In this document: positions 1-15,175 of the stretch, one piece after another
Position numbering within the stretch: the stretch's first letter is position 1
Layout: each line of letters starts with the position of its first letter
Assembly: GCF_023856365.1 (NCBI RefSeq)
Contig: NC_064551.1
Coordinates: 3,924,501-3,988,500 of the forward strand
From: Brienomyrus brachyistius
Taxonomy: Eukaryota; Chordata; Actinopteri; Osteoglossiformes; Mormyridae
Direction: 5' to 3'
Length of the DNA: 64,000 nt
Position numbers and translations under genes: made by a program
Notes under the pieces: model-generated
The model's input: only the letters and a program-made list of their open reading frames with translations
What the model was told of the DNA's origin: nothing
The model's database searches: none

Positions 1-2014
1 GTCCTCCCTTCCGTGTCATCTATGTCTTCATCAGCTCCGATTCGTCCACTCTGGCCAGAGAAGACAAGGTGTGGTTTAGCGCCATATGTTAAGTATTTCA
101 AATCTACTGCACAGAACCATTCAAACAGCTAGATAATATGCAAGGATGAAATCCTTTACTTCACATTTCTCAGGCTGCAAACTTTGACGGTGTGAAGTTA
201 CACTTGGCTGCCGTGGCTCATAATGGAATCACTTACATCTAACTGCTCTTTGGTTGGTTCAGGTGAACGATCTGGAATTTCTAAGTTGGCAGGGTCATCA
301 AAAGGGTCATCGAGAATGACAGTGTGGTTAATTCTGTAAGAGAGCAGATGACACAGAAACTGTCTTATGGCACTATCTGACCACAGAGTATAAATCACTG
401 ACACTGAACAAACAAGTTATTGGAAACAAATGTACAGCCACTAATTGAGAGGTCACACGGTAGACTAATAGTACGCTGAATCATTGTTCTATGTACATTT
501 GTAAATGCAAGACAAAAAAACTCTGACGTGACAAACCTAAGGTACTCAGTGAGCATTCTCTGAATCCATCGGAAAATAAACTAACTTAAACGGCATTACA
601 GATTACAAAACAATGGTATACTACAGAAGCCTAAAGCTTAATTTAGAATATCCAAAATATGTGACCCATCACCACAAAATGAGTCTTATGGGTGTATTTC
701 TACCAGTGCAACTTAAGACTCATTTCGTTGTGATGGGTCACATTATGCTACATTCAGTGCAAACACAACAGCTCAATTTAGTTTGTGTTCACACAAACCT
801 TATATCCTGGAAGGGGATGAAATTCGGATCCACAAAAGCCTCATTTATCTTGTTCAAGATGTCCATCCCTTCAGTCACTTCTCCAAACACGGTGTGAACC
901 CCATCCAGGTAGTCCAAGTTGTCACCCATTGTGATGAGGAACTAATCAACAGAGGAACTGATAGGTTAATACCTTTGTGATATATTGTATATCATTAATG
1001 ACTTCAACATTTTCACCATTGTTAGAATATCATTGTCACTTCTCGTTATATAATGTTCCTCCATATACTATAATGACAATCAAGTCGAACTGATTTTTTG
1101 CCTCTTGTGAGCAGAGTTCAGGCCACCTGAGAACCATGCTGGTCACTGCCACTGTTCACCATAGACACAGTTCCCTTCTTCTTATGTTTGATCCTCGGCA
1201 CCTTCTCTGCATCAAAAAAACATGCTTGATCCCCATAGAGTTTGCTGAAGAAAAAATGAAAGAATTTCTCCCATTAACTTGCAAGCCATACAGCTGATGT
1301 CTGCAAGACGAAGACGGAGATAAACACAGACCTGAAAACGGACTCCCCCCCTCGTCCAGTCCCCGTGGGGTCTCCAGTCTGCATAATGAAGTTTCTCTGG
1401 GGGGGGTCATCAAACGTACAGGACATCAAACGTAAATAACAATAATTATATTAGACTTAACTTTCTTTTTAACTAGACAGTATGTTATGAGTTTCATTTC
1501 ATTTACCTGAACATTGTGGATGAGGCAATAGTTATAGTATTTTATTTTACATAATTTTAGGAAATTCAGGGTAGCTGAAAAGGGAAATAAGAAAAAGATA
1601 AGAGCAATATATTAAAAAGCCACAAAGATAATTCTTCATAAGGAAGTAATAAAACAAATCAGGTAGTAATCATAACCAATAGGAGTTTGGAGCAGGCCGA
1701 AATGCCTAAGCAGCATATCTAGGAGATGTATAAGTACATTTTGTATGATAGTTCGTACTAACAAAAAAATCTAATTTCTCATAAATGACAATGGATATTT
1801 CACTAGCAATTTTAATACTGTGTATGATTTACTACCACTGTCGAACTAACGCATTTGGAGAAAAAAAACGACCTTTGTTATATGCCAGCACGTAGTCACC
1901 TAGCTATCATAATTACATGAGAAAAACCAAAAACGCTTGCTTACTTTTCGGCCTTTCTTCTGTGTACAAATCAATAACGATATCGCCTAATGTCGTTTCA
2001 AGTAGCACCGCCAT
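1..2014 (-). CDS. ppil4: Peptidylprolyl isomerase-like 4 (cyclophilin-RRM protein), N-terminal part; 3' end off the window
   Basis: PPIL4 is a nuclear cyclophilin-type prolyl isomerase with a downstream RRM, associated with spliceosomes. Exons on the minus strand, high to low: 2014-1945, 1574-1507, 1396-1332, 1244-1127, 941-799, 333-237 and 50-1 (cut by the window edge). All have canonical GT-AG borders and consistent phases. Together they give about 203 residues. These start [11 protein letters not shown] and run through the cyclophilin core motifs [33 protein letters not shown] and [10 protein letters not shown]. They then enter the acidic spacer with [10 protein letters not shown]. The RRM and Lys/Arg-rich tail must lie to the left. 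The start is the first ATG of exon 1 and matches the family N-terminus. The gene is divergent from ginm1. Seen: exons and protein. Known: family role. Identification is near certain. Confidence 0.95.
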
Positions 2015-2895
2015 TCTTACGCAAACAGCAAGTGGCGGCACTTAAAGATGACATCATAAGCACGAGTCCTAAACGTTGTTTTGGAATAAAAATCAATGAA
2101 ATGATGCACACCGCCACCTACCGGGCGGGAGTGTGGCCCTACAGTGAATCAATTTCCCCAAACAGTGAGCGCACGGGAATTCCAGCATTATTTAAATATT
2201 TCCATACTGCAGTAAAATCTGAAATACACTTCTGTCGTGGTTTGGGACAACTGGGGAATAACCCAGGTCGGGCACAGCAAGCGTATTAGTACGAGTAAAA
2301 CCTGATTCCTGAAAGAGCTTTATAGTGAATTACATGGGAAGGAAAGACAACATTCATCATTCATGTTTTCCGTATTTTCAAATTATTAGTGTACACGTTT
2401 CCTGTGTGTTATATTATTCAGACAGCTCGTTGTTTTTCCACAACCCAAGAAACGTTACATAATCAATAAATCATAAAACTCAACCCGCAGCTTGTACATC
2501 CAGCTGTCGAAACGAGGCACAGAAAAAGCATTTACTTTTGCAATGGATACGTATACTAAATGTCATATAATAGGCATTCTTGAATTAAATTTAAATTTAG
2601 AAGTATCGGAAAATACGAAGTGCCTGCTATTTAATGAAATTACAGCGTGTTGTTGCTTGTTATTAGAAATAACATAATAAAGTGAGATATTGTAACATGA
2701 AAAAAACTAATGAAAACTGACTCTGGGCTTATATTAATATTTCAAGGCATGCTTTTGTATAATGGGCATTAATGTGTTATTAATGTGCCTATTATTAGAG
2801 TAAAAGCATGGAGGTTCAGCGCCGCAGCCAGACGCCCATTTCCTTCGGCACCCAGAAGGCGTCAGTCGGGATGTAAACAGTCCGATCGCGGCAAG
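2015..2895. promoter_or_regulatory. Head-to-head intergenic region, ppil4/ginm1, likely bidirectional promoter
   Basis: This 881-nt interval separates the two divergent start codons. The ppil4 side (to about 2700) is AT-rich with no convincing gene. The ginm1 side turns GC-rich from about 2810, with CpG-rich sequence continuing into intron 1 (to about 3150). The ginm1 initiator sits inside AAGATGGCGGC (2893-2903), the classic YY1-type start-site motif. No TATA box is obvious. Open frames here (for example 1990-2289 and 2492-2677) have no recognisable protein character. Confidence 0.5.
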
Positions 2896-5800
2896 ATGGC
2901 GGCGCGGTGCCTGTCGCTGTGCGTTTGCTCCTTACTGCTTGCCTTGTTCGGCTCGTCCAACGCCGCCTCAAGACAGCTGGACAAGGTCAGTAAACGGCGC
3001 CCCCGAGAGCCCGCGGGCGCCTATCCGCGGCCGCCTCTATGCGGCCGCCTTTGAGCGCTGACACGTCGCGGACGGGCGCTGCTCCCCGCCTGGGCGGATG
3101 GCGCTGACGGGCAGATGCTGCCATTGCCAGGAAAGACCGGAGTTGCTCAATTTCCCACTTATCGCAATAACAAGCTTGTCGAGACACTGGCTACCGGGGA
3201 TAATGGCCATGCATTATAAAATAAACCTGTTCGTTGTTTGACATAAACCATCTTATTAAATGTGGTTTATCTCCCTTATAGCTAAAGGTTGAGTAACGGG
3301 AGTGTGTGTGCTGTGTTTTTCCCAGTGGATGGCTAACCGGCAGCGCATAATTATGCCCGGAATATAATAAATTATAAGAACCCCGATTAGAGAGTAGGAT
3401 CTGGGACAGTGAGACGGAGCCTCATGCTGTACATAGGAAGGGTGTTGAAGGTTAGGTATTAACAACGTCTCTGTATACGGGCGATGACAGCTGGGAAGCG
3501 GGATAGTCTGCTGGTTCGGCGTCTCGTAACCGCAGAGTCGCTGTACTTCGTGTAAATGGCAGATGTTGTTAGGTGGACTCGCTGGTTAACACAAAAAAAG
3601 CAGGGAATAGATGCCACTGAACGCATAGAGCACACGGACTGGGTTCATTTGCTGATAAATTATGTAGTATAATGGCCAAGTTGGTTTTTGAATGTGGCGG
3701 TGCCATGCTTTGAGATTCCAGCATGTCAGAGATAGCCACCCTCCTGTGTCTGCAGAACAGTGTGATGAACAAAAACACCTGGTTGCCTTGATGAGAGAGG
3801 TTAGAGGATAATCGCCAGACTCATTAAATCTAATAGGAAAGCCCTCAAGCGCAAATATAACTGCTCAGTACAAAATAGGGGGCAAAATGGCTTCTCTGAA
3901 GCTGTTCTGGAAGCAGAAGTGGTTGGTTGTTGGTTCAAATCCCATGCCTAGCAGGGTGATTTTACTGTTGGGCCCTTGACCAAGGCTCAGGATGTTCCAG
4001 AAATTGTTGGACCCTGCTGCCTCATTTGAGCGTCGCTTTGGATAAAAAAATATAATCTAATTAATGGCTTATCTGATAGTAGCTTTGTATAGCTTGATTG
4101 GCCGAATGGCCTCCTCTCGTTTGTGTAGTTCTTATGTTCTTATGTATACTTGATGTAAAATATTGTGCTCTGTATATGGGACGTTTAAGTTAAATCACGG
4201 CGTTTAAATGTGTCAGAGACAGACGTGAATTTGGTATCTACGACACTCCATTTCTGGCTGCTAAGAAAATCATGCGGGAAAACGGTTTCCTCCTCCATTT
4301 AAAATACCCTCCCGTCCATTTTTATTACATAGGAAAACATCCTTATCAATGTGACGGCCGTGGGGGATTCAGGACAGGAGACACAAAGACTCCAGGTACA
4401 TCATGTCATTTCAGTCATCGTCCATTTTGGGACTCCTAGCATACTGCAGAGAGTCTTTTAATTTTAAGTCTTACAGAGTTTGTGGGGGTAGGCAGGTTCT
4501 GCATATTCCACATGTTTTTTTTGAGTGAATAGCTTTGTTTACTTGATTTATTTCCAGATAAATTTTAACATATCTGTGGTCGGAGAGCAAATACTTGTTA
4601 ATGACATTCCTGTGAAGTTGTCAGGAGTAACAAGGCTAACCTGCCAAGCGTTGCTCTGTAAGTATTGCTGCATTTCGGCGGCTTCACTGGGACCCATTTC
4701 AAAATACTGCTTGACCGTTTATTGGGGATCTATGCTGTATGCATCGCGATGTCTTCTGTCACTACTGTGTCCTGGGTCTAGTGAACAGCAGTAGTGAGAA
4801 CAGCAGCAGGTGCACACCTGGCGTCTTCGTGACGGCTGTGACCCGTGTACTGATCCGCCAGTGGCCACTGGAGAGCGACTCCCGGGTGGAGCTGCTGGTC
4901 TTCAATGAAGAAGTAATTGAGGTGGAGGGAAAAAAGGTAAAATGACTTTGTGTGCCCCCCCCCCCCCCCCGGAGGAGCAGTGACACGGGCATGGCTGGAG
5001 TGCAGTGAGAGTGAAGGATGGCGGATTCCTGTCAACCGGGCCAGTGAGGTTGTCTTGATGGAGCATCGTGTTCTTTTCACAGGTCCAACAGCCAGACATG
5101 CATGAGGTCAATATTCTGATGAACAAGAACTTCCAGAAGCTGAGACAGTCGACGTATTCGTACCCACTGCCAGAGAGCATGCTCTTCAGTATTCCCCGCG
5201 AGAGTGATGTGGTTGTCACAGACCCCAATGCCCCAGGAAAAGGTAAGCTGTTTGTCTCTATTTGGGCAATACACTGCTAGACTCCTTACGGTACGATTGG
5301 TGGAGCTTTTGTCAATAACCTGAAGTTTTTTTTGGACAACTGATGAAGGGGCTTTAAGTGGCTTGAGTATATATTCAGGTTTATATGAATTGTATTATTT
5401 ATGCATTTGTTTGAAAATCTGTTGCGTTTCTATTGTATTTTGTCAGCACCGTGGAGTATCATCACAGGCTAATTTTCATTGTACCATCATGCAATGACAA
5501 TAAAGGATTCTAATTCTAAATAATCAGTACAGTAAATGAACAAACTTTTTGATAAAATTAATGTTAGTGTTCCTTGGCACAATTTTATTTTGCCATGTAG
5601 GGTGATTAATGAACCTTAACTTAAAAATGAATGCACTGTAAAATAGAGTAAACAATCTGCCTTTTTAATGTATCAGAATGTCTGGAAAGAGCCAGAGATT
5701 ATTACTTACAATCATCTCGTTCACTGACCTACATAAAGACTTTTGGGAAATATTGAAATTCGGTCAATGAATCCCTCAAACCAGGGGATTAAATCCTAGT

Positions 5801-6763
5801 AAAAAAAATTAAAACACAAAATATGAGATCTCTTCCATGTGTGTTTTTTCCTGATAGAAAATCCACTCCCACCAGGACTAAGTGACACAAGGATGTTTTT
5901 TTTGGCGGGCAGTTGGTCAGGATGTTAAAAAAAATGTAAACAGAGTGCTGTTGTATTACTGTTTTTGACTGCACCAGCAGGTTGCTTGTTCCCCGCTCCC
6001 CGTAAATGCACATTGATCCGCATGCTGATGTCCACTCGTACATCGTCGTCTTTTTTCAGTGGGGGACCAAGACGTCCTGCACACCACGAGCCATTACCCC
6101 CTCAAGCAAGCCGAGACCACCCAGGAAGAGGTGGCGGCCCCTGGCAAGCTTCCCGAGACACCCCTGCGCATGGACCCCGCTCCCTGGAACGAGGAAGACA
6201 CAACGGCGGAGGAAGGCCGCCTCCCGGACAAGCTGCTGCCTGAAACACCGCTCCGATCCGAGTCTCTGTCCTCGTACAATGTGAGCCGGCGATCTGGACA
6301 GACCCTGGCGAGTTCATTTGTCCCCCTCGTTTTATCGACGTGCCCTAAAACCCATTGTGCTCCACAGGCTTTGTGTCGGTGGGTAGAGGACCTGAGGGAC
6401 AAGCTGAGACAGTTCTGGGCCGAGTCCCTGCCCATCTTCTTCCTGGTCATGTGGGTTGTGGTGGTGGGGGTCGCTGGGTCAGCGGTCATCATCAAGATGC
6501 TAGACGTAGTCTTCCCTTCCTGTGACCACAAGTAAGTCCTTTAATGGTACATATGAGAGGAAGAAGCTTTTTTTTTTAATACCAACTGAGGAAGGCTCAG
6601 ATGTCTTTGCTTTTAGGCAAATGAAATGGGAGATTCTCACTTTTTGTGTCTTCCTCGCAGAGGAATCCTGACGCTAAGTCCTGTGATGCTGGTGCCAAAG
6701 GAGGACGAACAGTGTTTGCTGGAAAATAGCAAGGTGGAGGTACAGGACGAGAAGCAGCCCTGA
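2896..6763 (+). CDS. ginm1: Glycoprotein integral membrane 1 (single-pass Golgi/secretory-pathway glycoprotein)
   Basis: Exons: 2896-2985, 4558-4657, 4782-4936, 5083-5242, 6060-6280, 6368-6531 and 6661-6763. The phases join cleanly to a 330-residue protein, the same length I recall for human GINM1. Order of parts: signal peptide (about residues 1-23, hydrophobic LSLCVCSLLLALFG); a luminal domain with N-glycosylation sequons (NIS in exon 2, NSS twice in exon 3) and a conserved GVTRLTCQ stretch; an acidic/Pro linker with the family motif LPETPLR; a membrane helix in exon 6 (about residues 261-285, rich in Val/Ile/Phe); and a short tail ending EKQP. The start is preferred over the upstream in-frame ATG at 2785 because it begins a signal peptide and fits a strong Kozak/YY1 context. 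The precise function is unknown in any species. The oddity is a second LPETPLR copy (see findings). Confidence 0.93.
3881..4050 (+). repeat. tRNA-derived SINE fragment in ginm1 intron 1
   Basis: A B-box-like GGTTCAAATCCC at 3932-3943 is followed by the fish SINE body wording GTTGGGCCCTTGACCAAGGC. It ends in a GCTTTGGATAAAAAAA tail. The 5' half (A box) is degenerate. Confidence 0.65.
4085..4145 (+). repeat. Short dispersed-repeat tail
   Basis: The stretch containing GGCCGAATGGCCTCCTCTCG followed by TTCTTATGTTCTTATG is a familiar 3' end of an abundant lower-vertebrate dispersed repeat. I recognise the wording but cannot name the family with confidence. Confidence 0.4.
5440..5515 (+). repeat. 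LINE/SINE 3' tail fragment
   Basis: The sequence ends TGCAATGACAATAAAGG followed by a TTCTAATTCTAA-type short repeat, the characteristic 3' end of fish L2-like elements. It lies in ginm1 intron 4. Confidence 0.4.
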
Positions 6764-7815
6764 GGAAGGGCTTGGGAATGAGGTCAGCAGGCACCACCAT
6801 CATTGTAAGGGGTTCACGGCAATCTTATGGTCATGAGACCCAAGTTCCTTTCCAGAGGAATATTTTTCCTCGAGAAAATTAGTTATATATATTCCTTTGT
6901 ATCTTTTCCATCTCAAAGAAAAGCACCAAGACTTGCATTTTAGGGCACCAGATTGTATCTGTATGTAATATAATGATTCTGCAACATCTCTGTGCCTCCA
7001 TTATACCTTTGATTTTTCATTTTAAAGGACAGTATATCTGTTTGTTTTGCTTGGTCAATGTTGATTTGAAGTGACTCTGTACAAGGTAATCCTGTATACG
7101 TCAAGGCCACTGCCTCCCCGTTCAGTTTGGATTCAGACAATGGATGAATGGATATTCACTAGCTATTAAGAGTATTTTAGATGTTACCTGTTATTTGCAC
7201 ACATTAAGGCCCCGCACCAGAGGCAATGTGTGTGTCATATTGCCGAGAGGATTGCTTGAGGCATAAAACATTAAGGGATTAACACTAACAAATTTTTGGT
7301 AATCGTCCAATCAGTACACACCGTCATTGGCTTAAGATGAATATCATCCTAGTGCCCAACACTTTGCACTTTGTCCATAAAACAGGTCGAAGGTTCCAAT
7401 CCTTGCACTTATAATGGAATCTATGCTAATGGGACCGGCTGTGAGGAGCAATGTAATTGTGAGACGCTGGCCCTGAAATCGTTACATCCAACATTAAGTC
7501 TGGTTAGGGCGCCCACGTTTAAATGTATGTAGATGCGGGGGGAGCAGTTATTCTCTAATGCGATCACATCAAAAGCCGACTGCTGGGATTCTCAGACGTG
7601 CAGTTGCATTAATCGCGACAGAGAAGTGAGGTCTGCGGCTGGCAGGGCCTCACCTGCACCACCGCACCGGTTTGTGTACGAGGTGACGGAGCGAGGCAGC
7701 ACGTCTGTGTGTGCAGTGTGACATTTTCAGACTGTTTTAGACCCCCCCCTCCCCCCATTCCACTGTTCATTGCTGAAAACCCCGTTAAATAAAACATGTT
7801 TCTCTAACACCTCTG
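6764..7815 (+). other. ginm1: Probable ginm1 3' UTR
   Basis: There is no coding signal between the ginm1 stop and AATAAA at 7788-7793, the first good plus-strand poly(A) signal. A shorter 3' UTR cannot be excluded. A C-rich run at 7741-7756 precedes the signal. Confidence 0.45.
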
Positions 7816-7854
7816 AGGGTGTGCTTCAGTTGCATCACCGAGAATGTTCTAGGG

Positions 7855-8005
7855 CAGGGGTCTCCAACTCCGGTCCTGGGGAGGTTTTCTATAGCCACAC
7901 CTGTTCTCAGGTAAATACCAGGAACAGGTGTGGTTCATCAGAAGCCAAGTGGGACAGAAAACCTACTGGATAGTAGCTCTCCATGACCAGAGTTGGAGAC
8001 CCCTG
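7855..8005. mobile_element. hAT-type MITE with terminal inverted repeats
   Basis: This 151-nt palindromic element begins CAGGGGTCTCCAACTC and ends with its inverse, GAGTTGGAGACCCCTG. Flanking 8-mers TTCTAGGG (7847-7854) and CCCTAGGG (8006-8013) look like a partly eroded 8-bp target-site duplication, as expected for hAT insertions. This TIR wording is common in fish genomes. Confidence 0.8.
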
Positions 8006-8013
8006 CCCTAGGG

Positions 8014-8820
8014 TACACGGCCAACAACAAGTGAGTTACAGCGCATGTTCCCGTCCTGGGAAAATTAAAAAGGAAACTTATCCTTGTCAAACAGCCACAC
8101 TACAGACTGTCTAATCCCTCAGTAGTCAGAGGGATATATTCAGTAGGACTGATGCTGACAAAGCTTTTCCCTGTTTGGTAAATACAAATACAGCGGGTGG
8201 ACAATAAATGGAAGCATTGTACAGGTCACAATGCATAGTCAGGATACCAAGAATACAACAGGAGTCCAGCATTTGAATGTGGCATCATTGTTCTAAAAGG
8301 AATATCATGCCTGCTTAATGGACAGAGAAACTTGCTGACTAGAGCTGGCTTCACCCAGGCAATACGGAGTGGGATGGCTATGAAAACGCCCCACATTCCA
8401 GCGCACGGCCTTTCACAATGGGTGCCCCATAGACCGGGGCCCCCGGCGTCCTGAGTGGCCCCACCCAGCAGGAAGGGAACAACACACCGTGGGATCCAGC
8501 AGAACACGCCGAGCGACAACACAGAATGACCCCGGGGTTATAGCGAGAGGTGCCACACCCACACCATCTCCAGCAGGCTACAACGGCTTCCTTTTCTCGT
8601 TTATAAGTCAGAGTGAGGGTTGTGCAGCGCCTTGGCCTGCTGCCACACGCTCGCACTCGTGCCGCCGCATCTCCTACACGATGCACCTCAGAAGTCTATG
8701 GTCCCTGACTTAGCAGAACCAAAGAAGCGGTTAGTGACTTATGGACAAAATCCTGCTGTGGTGCCCCTTCCACTTGGTAAACCACTTTCATGTACGGAGG
8801 ACAGACTAATATTTACTTTT
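8014..8820. other. Convergent intergenic region between ginm1 and katna1
   Basis: I see no gene here. Open frames on both strands overlap each other and show no family resemblance. The right boundary is the probable katna1 poly(A) signal at 8828-8833. Confidence 0.5.
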
Positions 8821-8827
8821 AAATAGC

Positions 8828-8833
8828 TTTATT
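8828..8833 (-). terminator. katna1: Probable katna1 poly(A) signal
   Basis: TTTATT on the plus strand (AATAAA on minus) lies about 600 nt downstream of the katna1 stop codon, with no better minus-strand signal between. Confidence 0.5.
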
Positions 8834-9438
8834 AAATGTAAAAGTTGTCATGCTATGATGATTCCCTCTTGGACACCCACCTGTGGTATCTGAACTATGT
8901 AGTGATTCATGGACAAGCCATCTGGTCATCTATAAAAATCAGGTGTATATATATATATATATAAAAATCCATCTGATAGTAGTAGGAATCCTTGAAAGGC
9001 ATCACTCTGAAAGTAAAACCCTGATATACAACAAAGTGGGCACTTTGGTACTAGGGATAGTACAGTGAAGGGTTAGAAAGCATAGCACAGCACAAAACCC
9101 TCCGACACACGAGAAGGCAGGAGTGCTCCCCAATACAGAGTGTTGACATGCACCCTGAACACTCTGTGCCGACTCAAACAGCTTCAAACTTGCGGTAGAG
9201 TTCAACCAAGGAGCTTGTGTTTCATAGAAATAGTCTGAGATACCATCTAAAATGATAAGCGGGGCCAAGCTCACTGAACGTGTTATCAGAGTACTAACGG
9301 AAATATAAAAGCAAATCTATCCAACTGCCAGAACGTCCACATTTTAACTGGTGTCCACTGGTCCCTCCGGCCATTTTTCTTTGGTCCTTGAGGAGGGGGG
9401 AGATGGGAGGAATCTGGCCCCCATACCCCAGCTCTACC

Positions 9439-13157
<3,719 letters not shown>

Positions 13158-13494
13158 TCTGGGGAGACAGTATGATTCTGTTAGAAAGCTGTATCAAGAA
13201 CAGTAGCAGCATACACATCCATGTTTAAGAAGGTTAACTTAAGAGGCTTTCTTAATGTCCACCATGCGAGTACATCCCAGATAACCATCCTATTCACTTC
13301 TTAGCTTTTAACCCATAACCATTTAGGAAGAAATTATAGTAGTGAGCGTTGACACTACAGGTGTCCGTCAACTTGCATCCTACTGAATAAAATCTGATCC
13401 CATTTACGCCCGAAGACCATACTAAATAATATACACTGAGTGGGAGACGCCAGGAAGTGGACATAACAGGATGTTAAGGGCTGTATCGTTTACT

Positions 13495-13560
13495 GCAGTG
13501 TTTCCTAACCTATTTTCTAGCAGAACACACCTTCCACAAGGCTGGCCTAGTGTAACAGGT
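13495..13560 (+). repeat. Truncated hAT MITE end
   Basis: GCAGTGTTTCCTAACC resembles the terminal repeat of the complete element at 51270-51442. No matching right end was found nearby, so only one end appears to survive in katna1 intron 1. Confidence 0.35.
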
Positions 13561-14588
13561 GCAGAATGGGCAGAGCTGCCAGCCGTATAATGACCCACTG
13601 TCCATATGTAACTCGTAATACAGCATGCATGTGTGTGTGACAGTCAGCTACATTAAGCAGATGACACAGGTACGGTACCTGAACTGTGCTATTTTGTTAC
13701 ATAAAAACGTACTGCACAATAAAATATTATGCTGCAGCTCTTTTTATTACAAGGTGCTGCAATTGTATATTATTTGATGTACTGCGAGTATAGTACAGTA
13801 ACTAAAACTACCGAGATACGACCAAACTGCTCCCAAATGCGAACGCAAGTCGACGGAAACCAGCATTTTGTTCATATGTCACAAATTAACATGTAAAAGT
13901 CCATTTGAGGAAAAACATAGCAACATGACGCACATAAGCCGTGGGATGTTCATCTTAACGGTTTACAAACAAAAGAAAATTTGTAAAAACCCAATGAAGC
14001 AGAGTTTAGGTAGATGGCTACTGCAAACCCAGGGATGTAGCGCCCCCAGGAGGCGAACTGAGGAAGCATCTCCCTGACCACGGATCGTGACAAAGCAGCC
14101 CAGCTTAACCGTGTCATTCAAGTTATTGAAGTAACTCCCTAAAACAAAATTAAAGCGAGGCCTCCACCTTCACCTGCGTAGAAAGAATTACCACCTACAT
14201 TCCATAAAATGAATAAATTACCTGGCACACGTAGTTAGTTAACCATTAAACGTCTTTCCACCCGGTGAAAACCCTACACGTTCACTGTCGGCTTTTGGTA
14301 ACAGAGATGGAGCCGAAAATGACACATATTAGAAAAGGCTACCAACTGCGTCAATTAACCAGTAACCCGAGCCGTACCGTAAATTACGTGTAACCAGCAC
14401 AAGCTAAGCCGGCTTAAATATCTTAGAAGTCAAACATTATTAAACAAAGTTAAACAAACTTGGCTTTTAACTAGCGTTTTGAGATTTATATTCCAATACA
14501 CCAGCAGTCACTAGTCGCTGTTGTTGGGAAACGTGCAGCTGTATAGCGCAGGTTAGCAGACACGCTAACTAGCCGCTGAACTGCTCAC

Positions 14589-14890
14589 CTGTTGCGGGGA
14601 CGACGCGGGACGCGGAGCACCATTCGGGGCGGACGCGGCGCCCCAGCTAGCCCGCTTAGCACACCGGCTATTTCCGCCGCGACCGGGCGAAGAAACGCTC
14701 GTTAAAAGTTTAGTGTTTTTTTTTCCTCCTTTCTCCTACTTTCGGGAGGAGCAGCGACGGGGAAGGAAAAAGCGGTCAGCGCCCGCCTCTGGAAGTTTGA
14801 AGTAAAGCGAGGCGTCATTTCCTGGGTAAATGACGGCGGGGCGGCGGGCCGAGGTGGCCGGCCACGCGGGCGGGCGCGCGCTCCTTCGGG
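14589..14890 (-). promoter_or_regulatory. katna1: katna1 CpG promoter and noncoding exon 1
   Basis: A minus-strand donor (CAACAG then gtgagc; low end of exon 14589) sits at the inner edge of a strongly CpG-rich block extending to about 14890. It pairs naturally with the acceptor at 13159-13160 just before the katna1 ATG. The transcription start is inferred to lie around 14650-14700. Confidence 0.6.
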
Positions 14891-15175
14891 TTTTTCACTG
14901 CTGATTGCAAATAAAATACAAGAAATATATATGGAAATAAAAATGCAGAACATTGCTCAGTGCTGCAGTTTCTTATGAACTACTGCGTGACCCTTTAAGC
15001 AGAAGATGATCCTCGAATGCACTTGTTATACAATAACCTGATGTTTTAACATCAAAAGTTTCTCCCTGTCACATTTTTTAACACTATGAACAAGAGACAC
15101 TTTTTAAAATAATGCGTTAAATGTATTTTGAATATTAGTTAAACCGTTGTATGACTTTTGAAGGTCTAATGATTA

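Noticed and set aside
2785..2895. Upstream in-frame ginm1 start at 2785
   Set aside because: It would bury the signal peptide behind 37 Arg-rich residues; the ATG at 2896 has the better context and fits the family.
6094..6531. 145-codon minus-strand frame
   Set aside because: It is a shadow of ginm1 exons 5-6, and spans an intron of the real gene.
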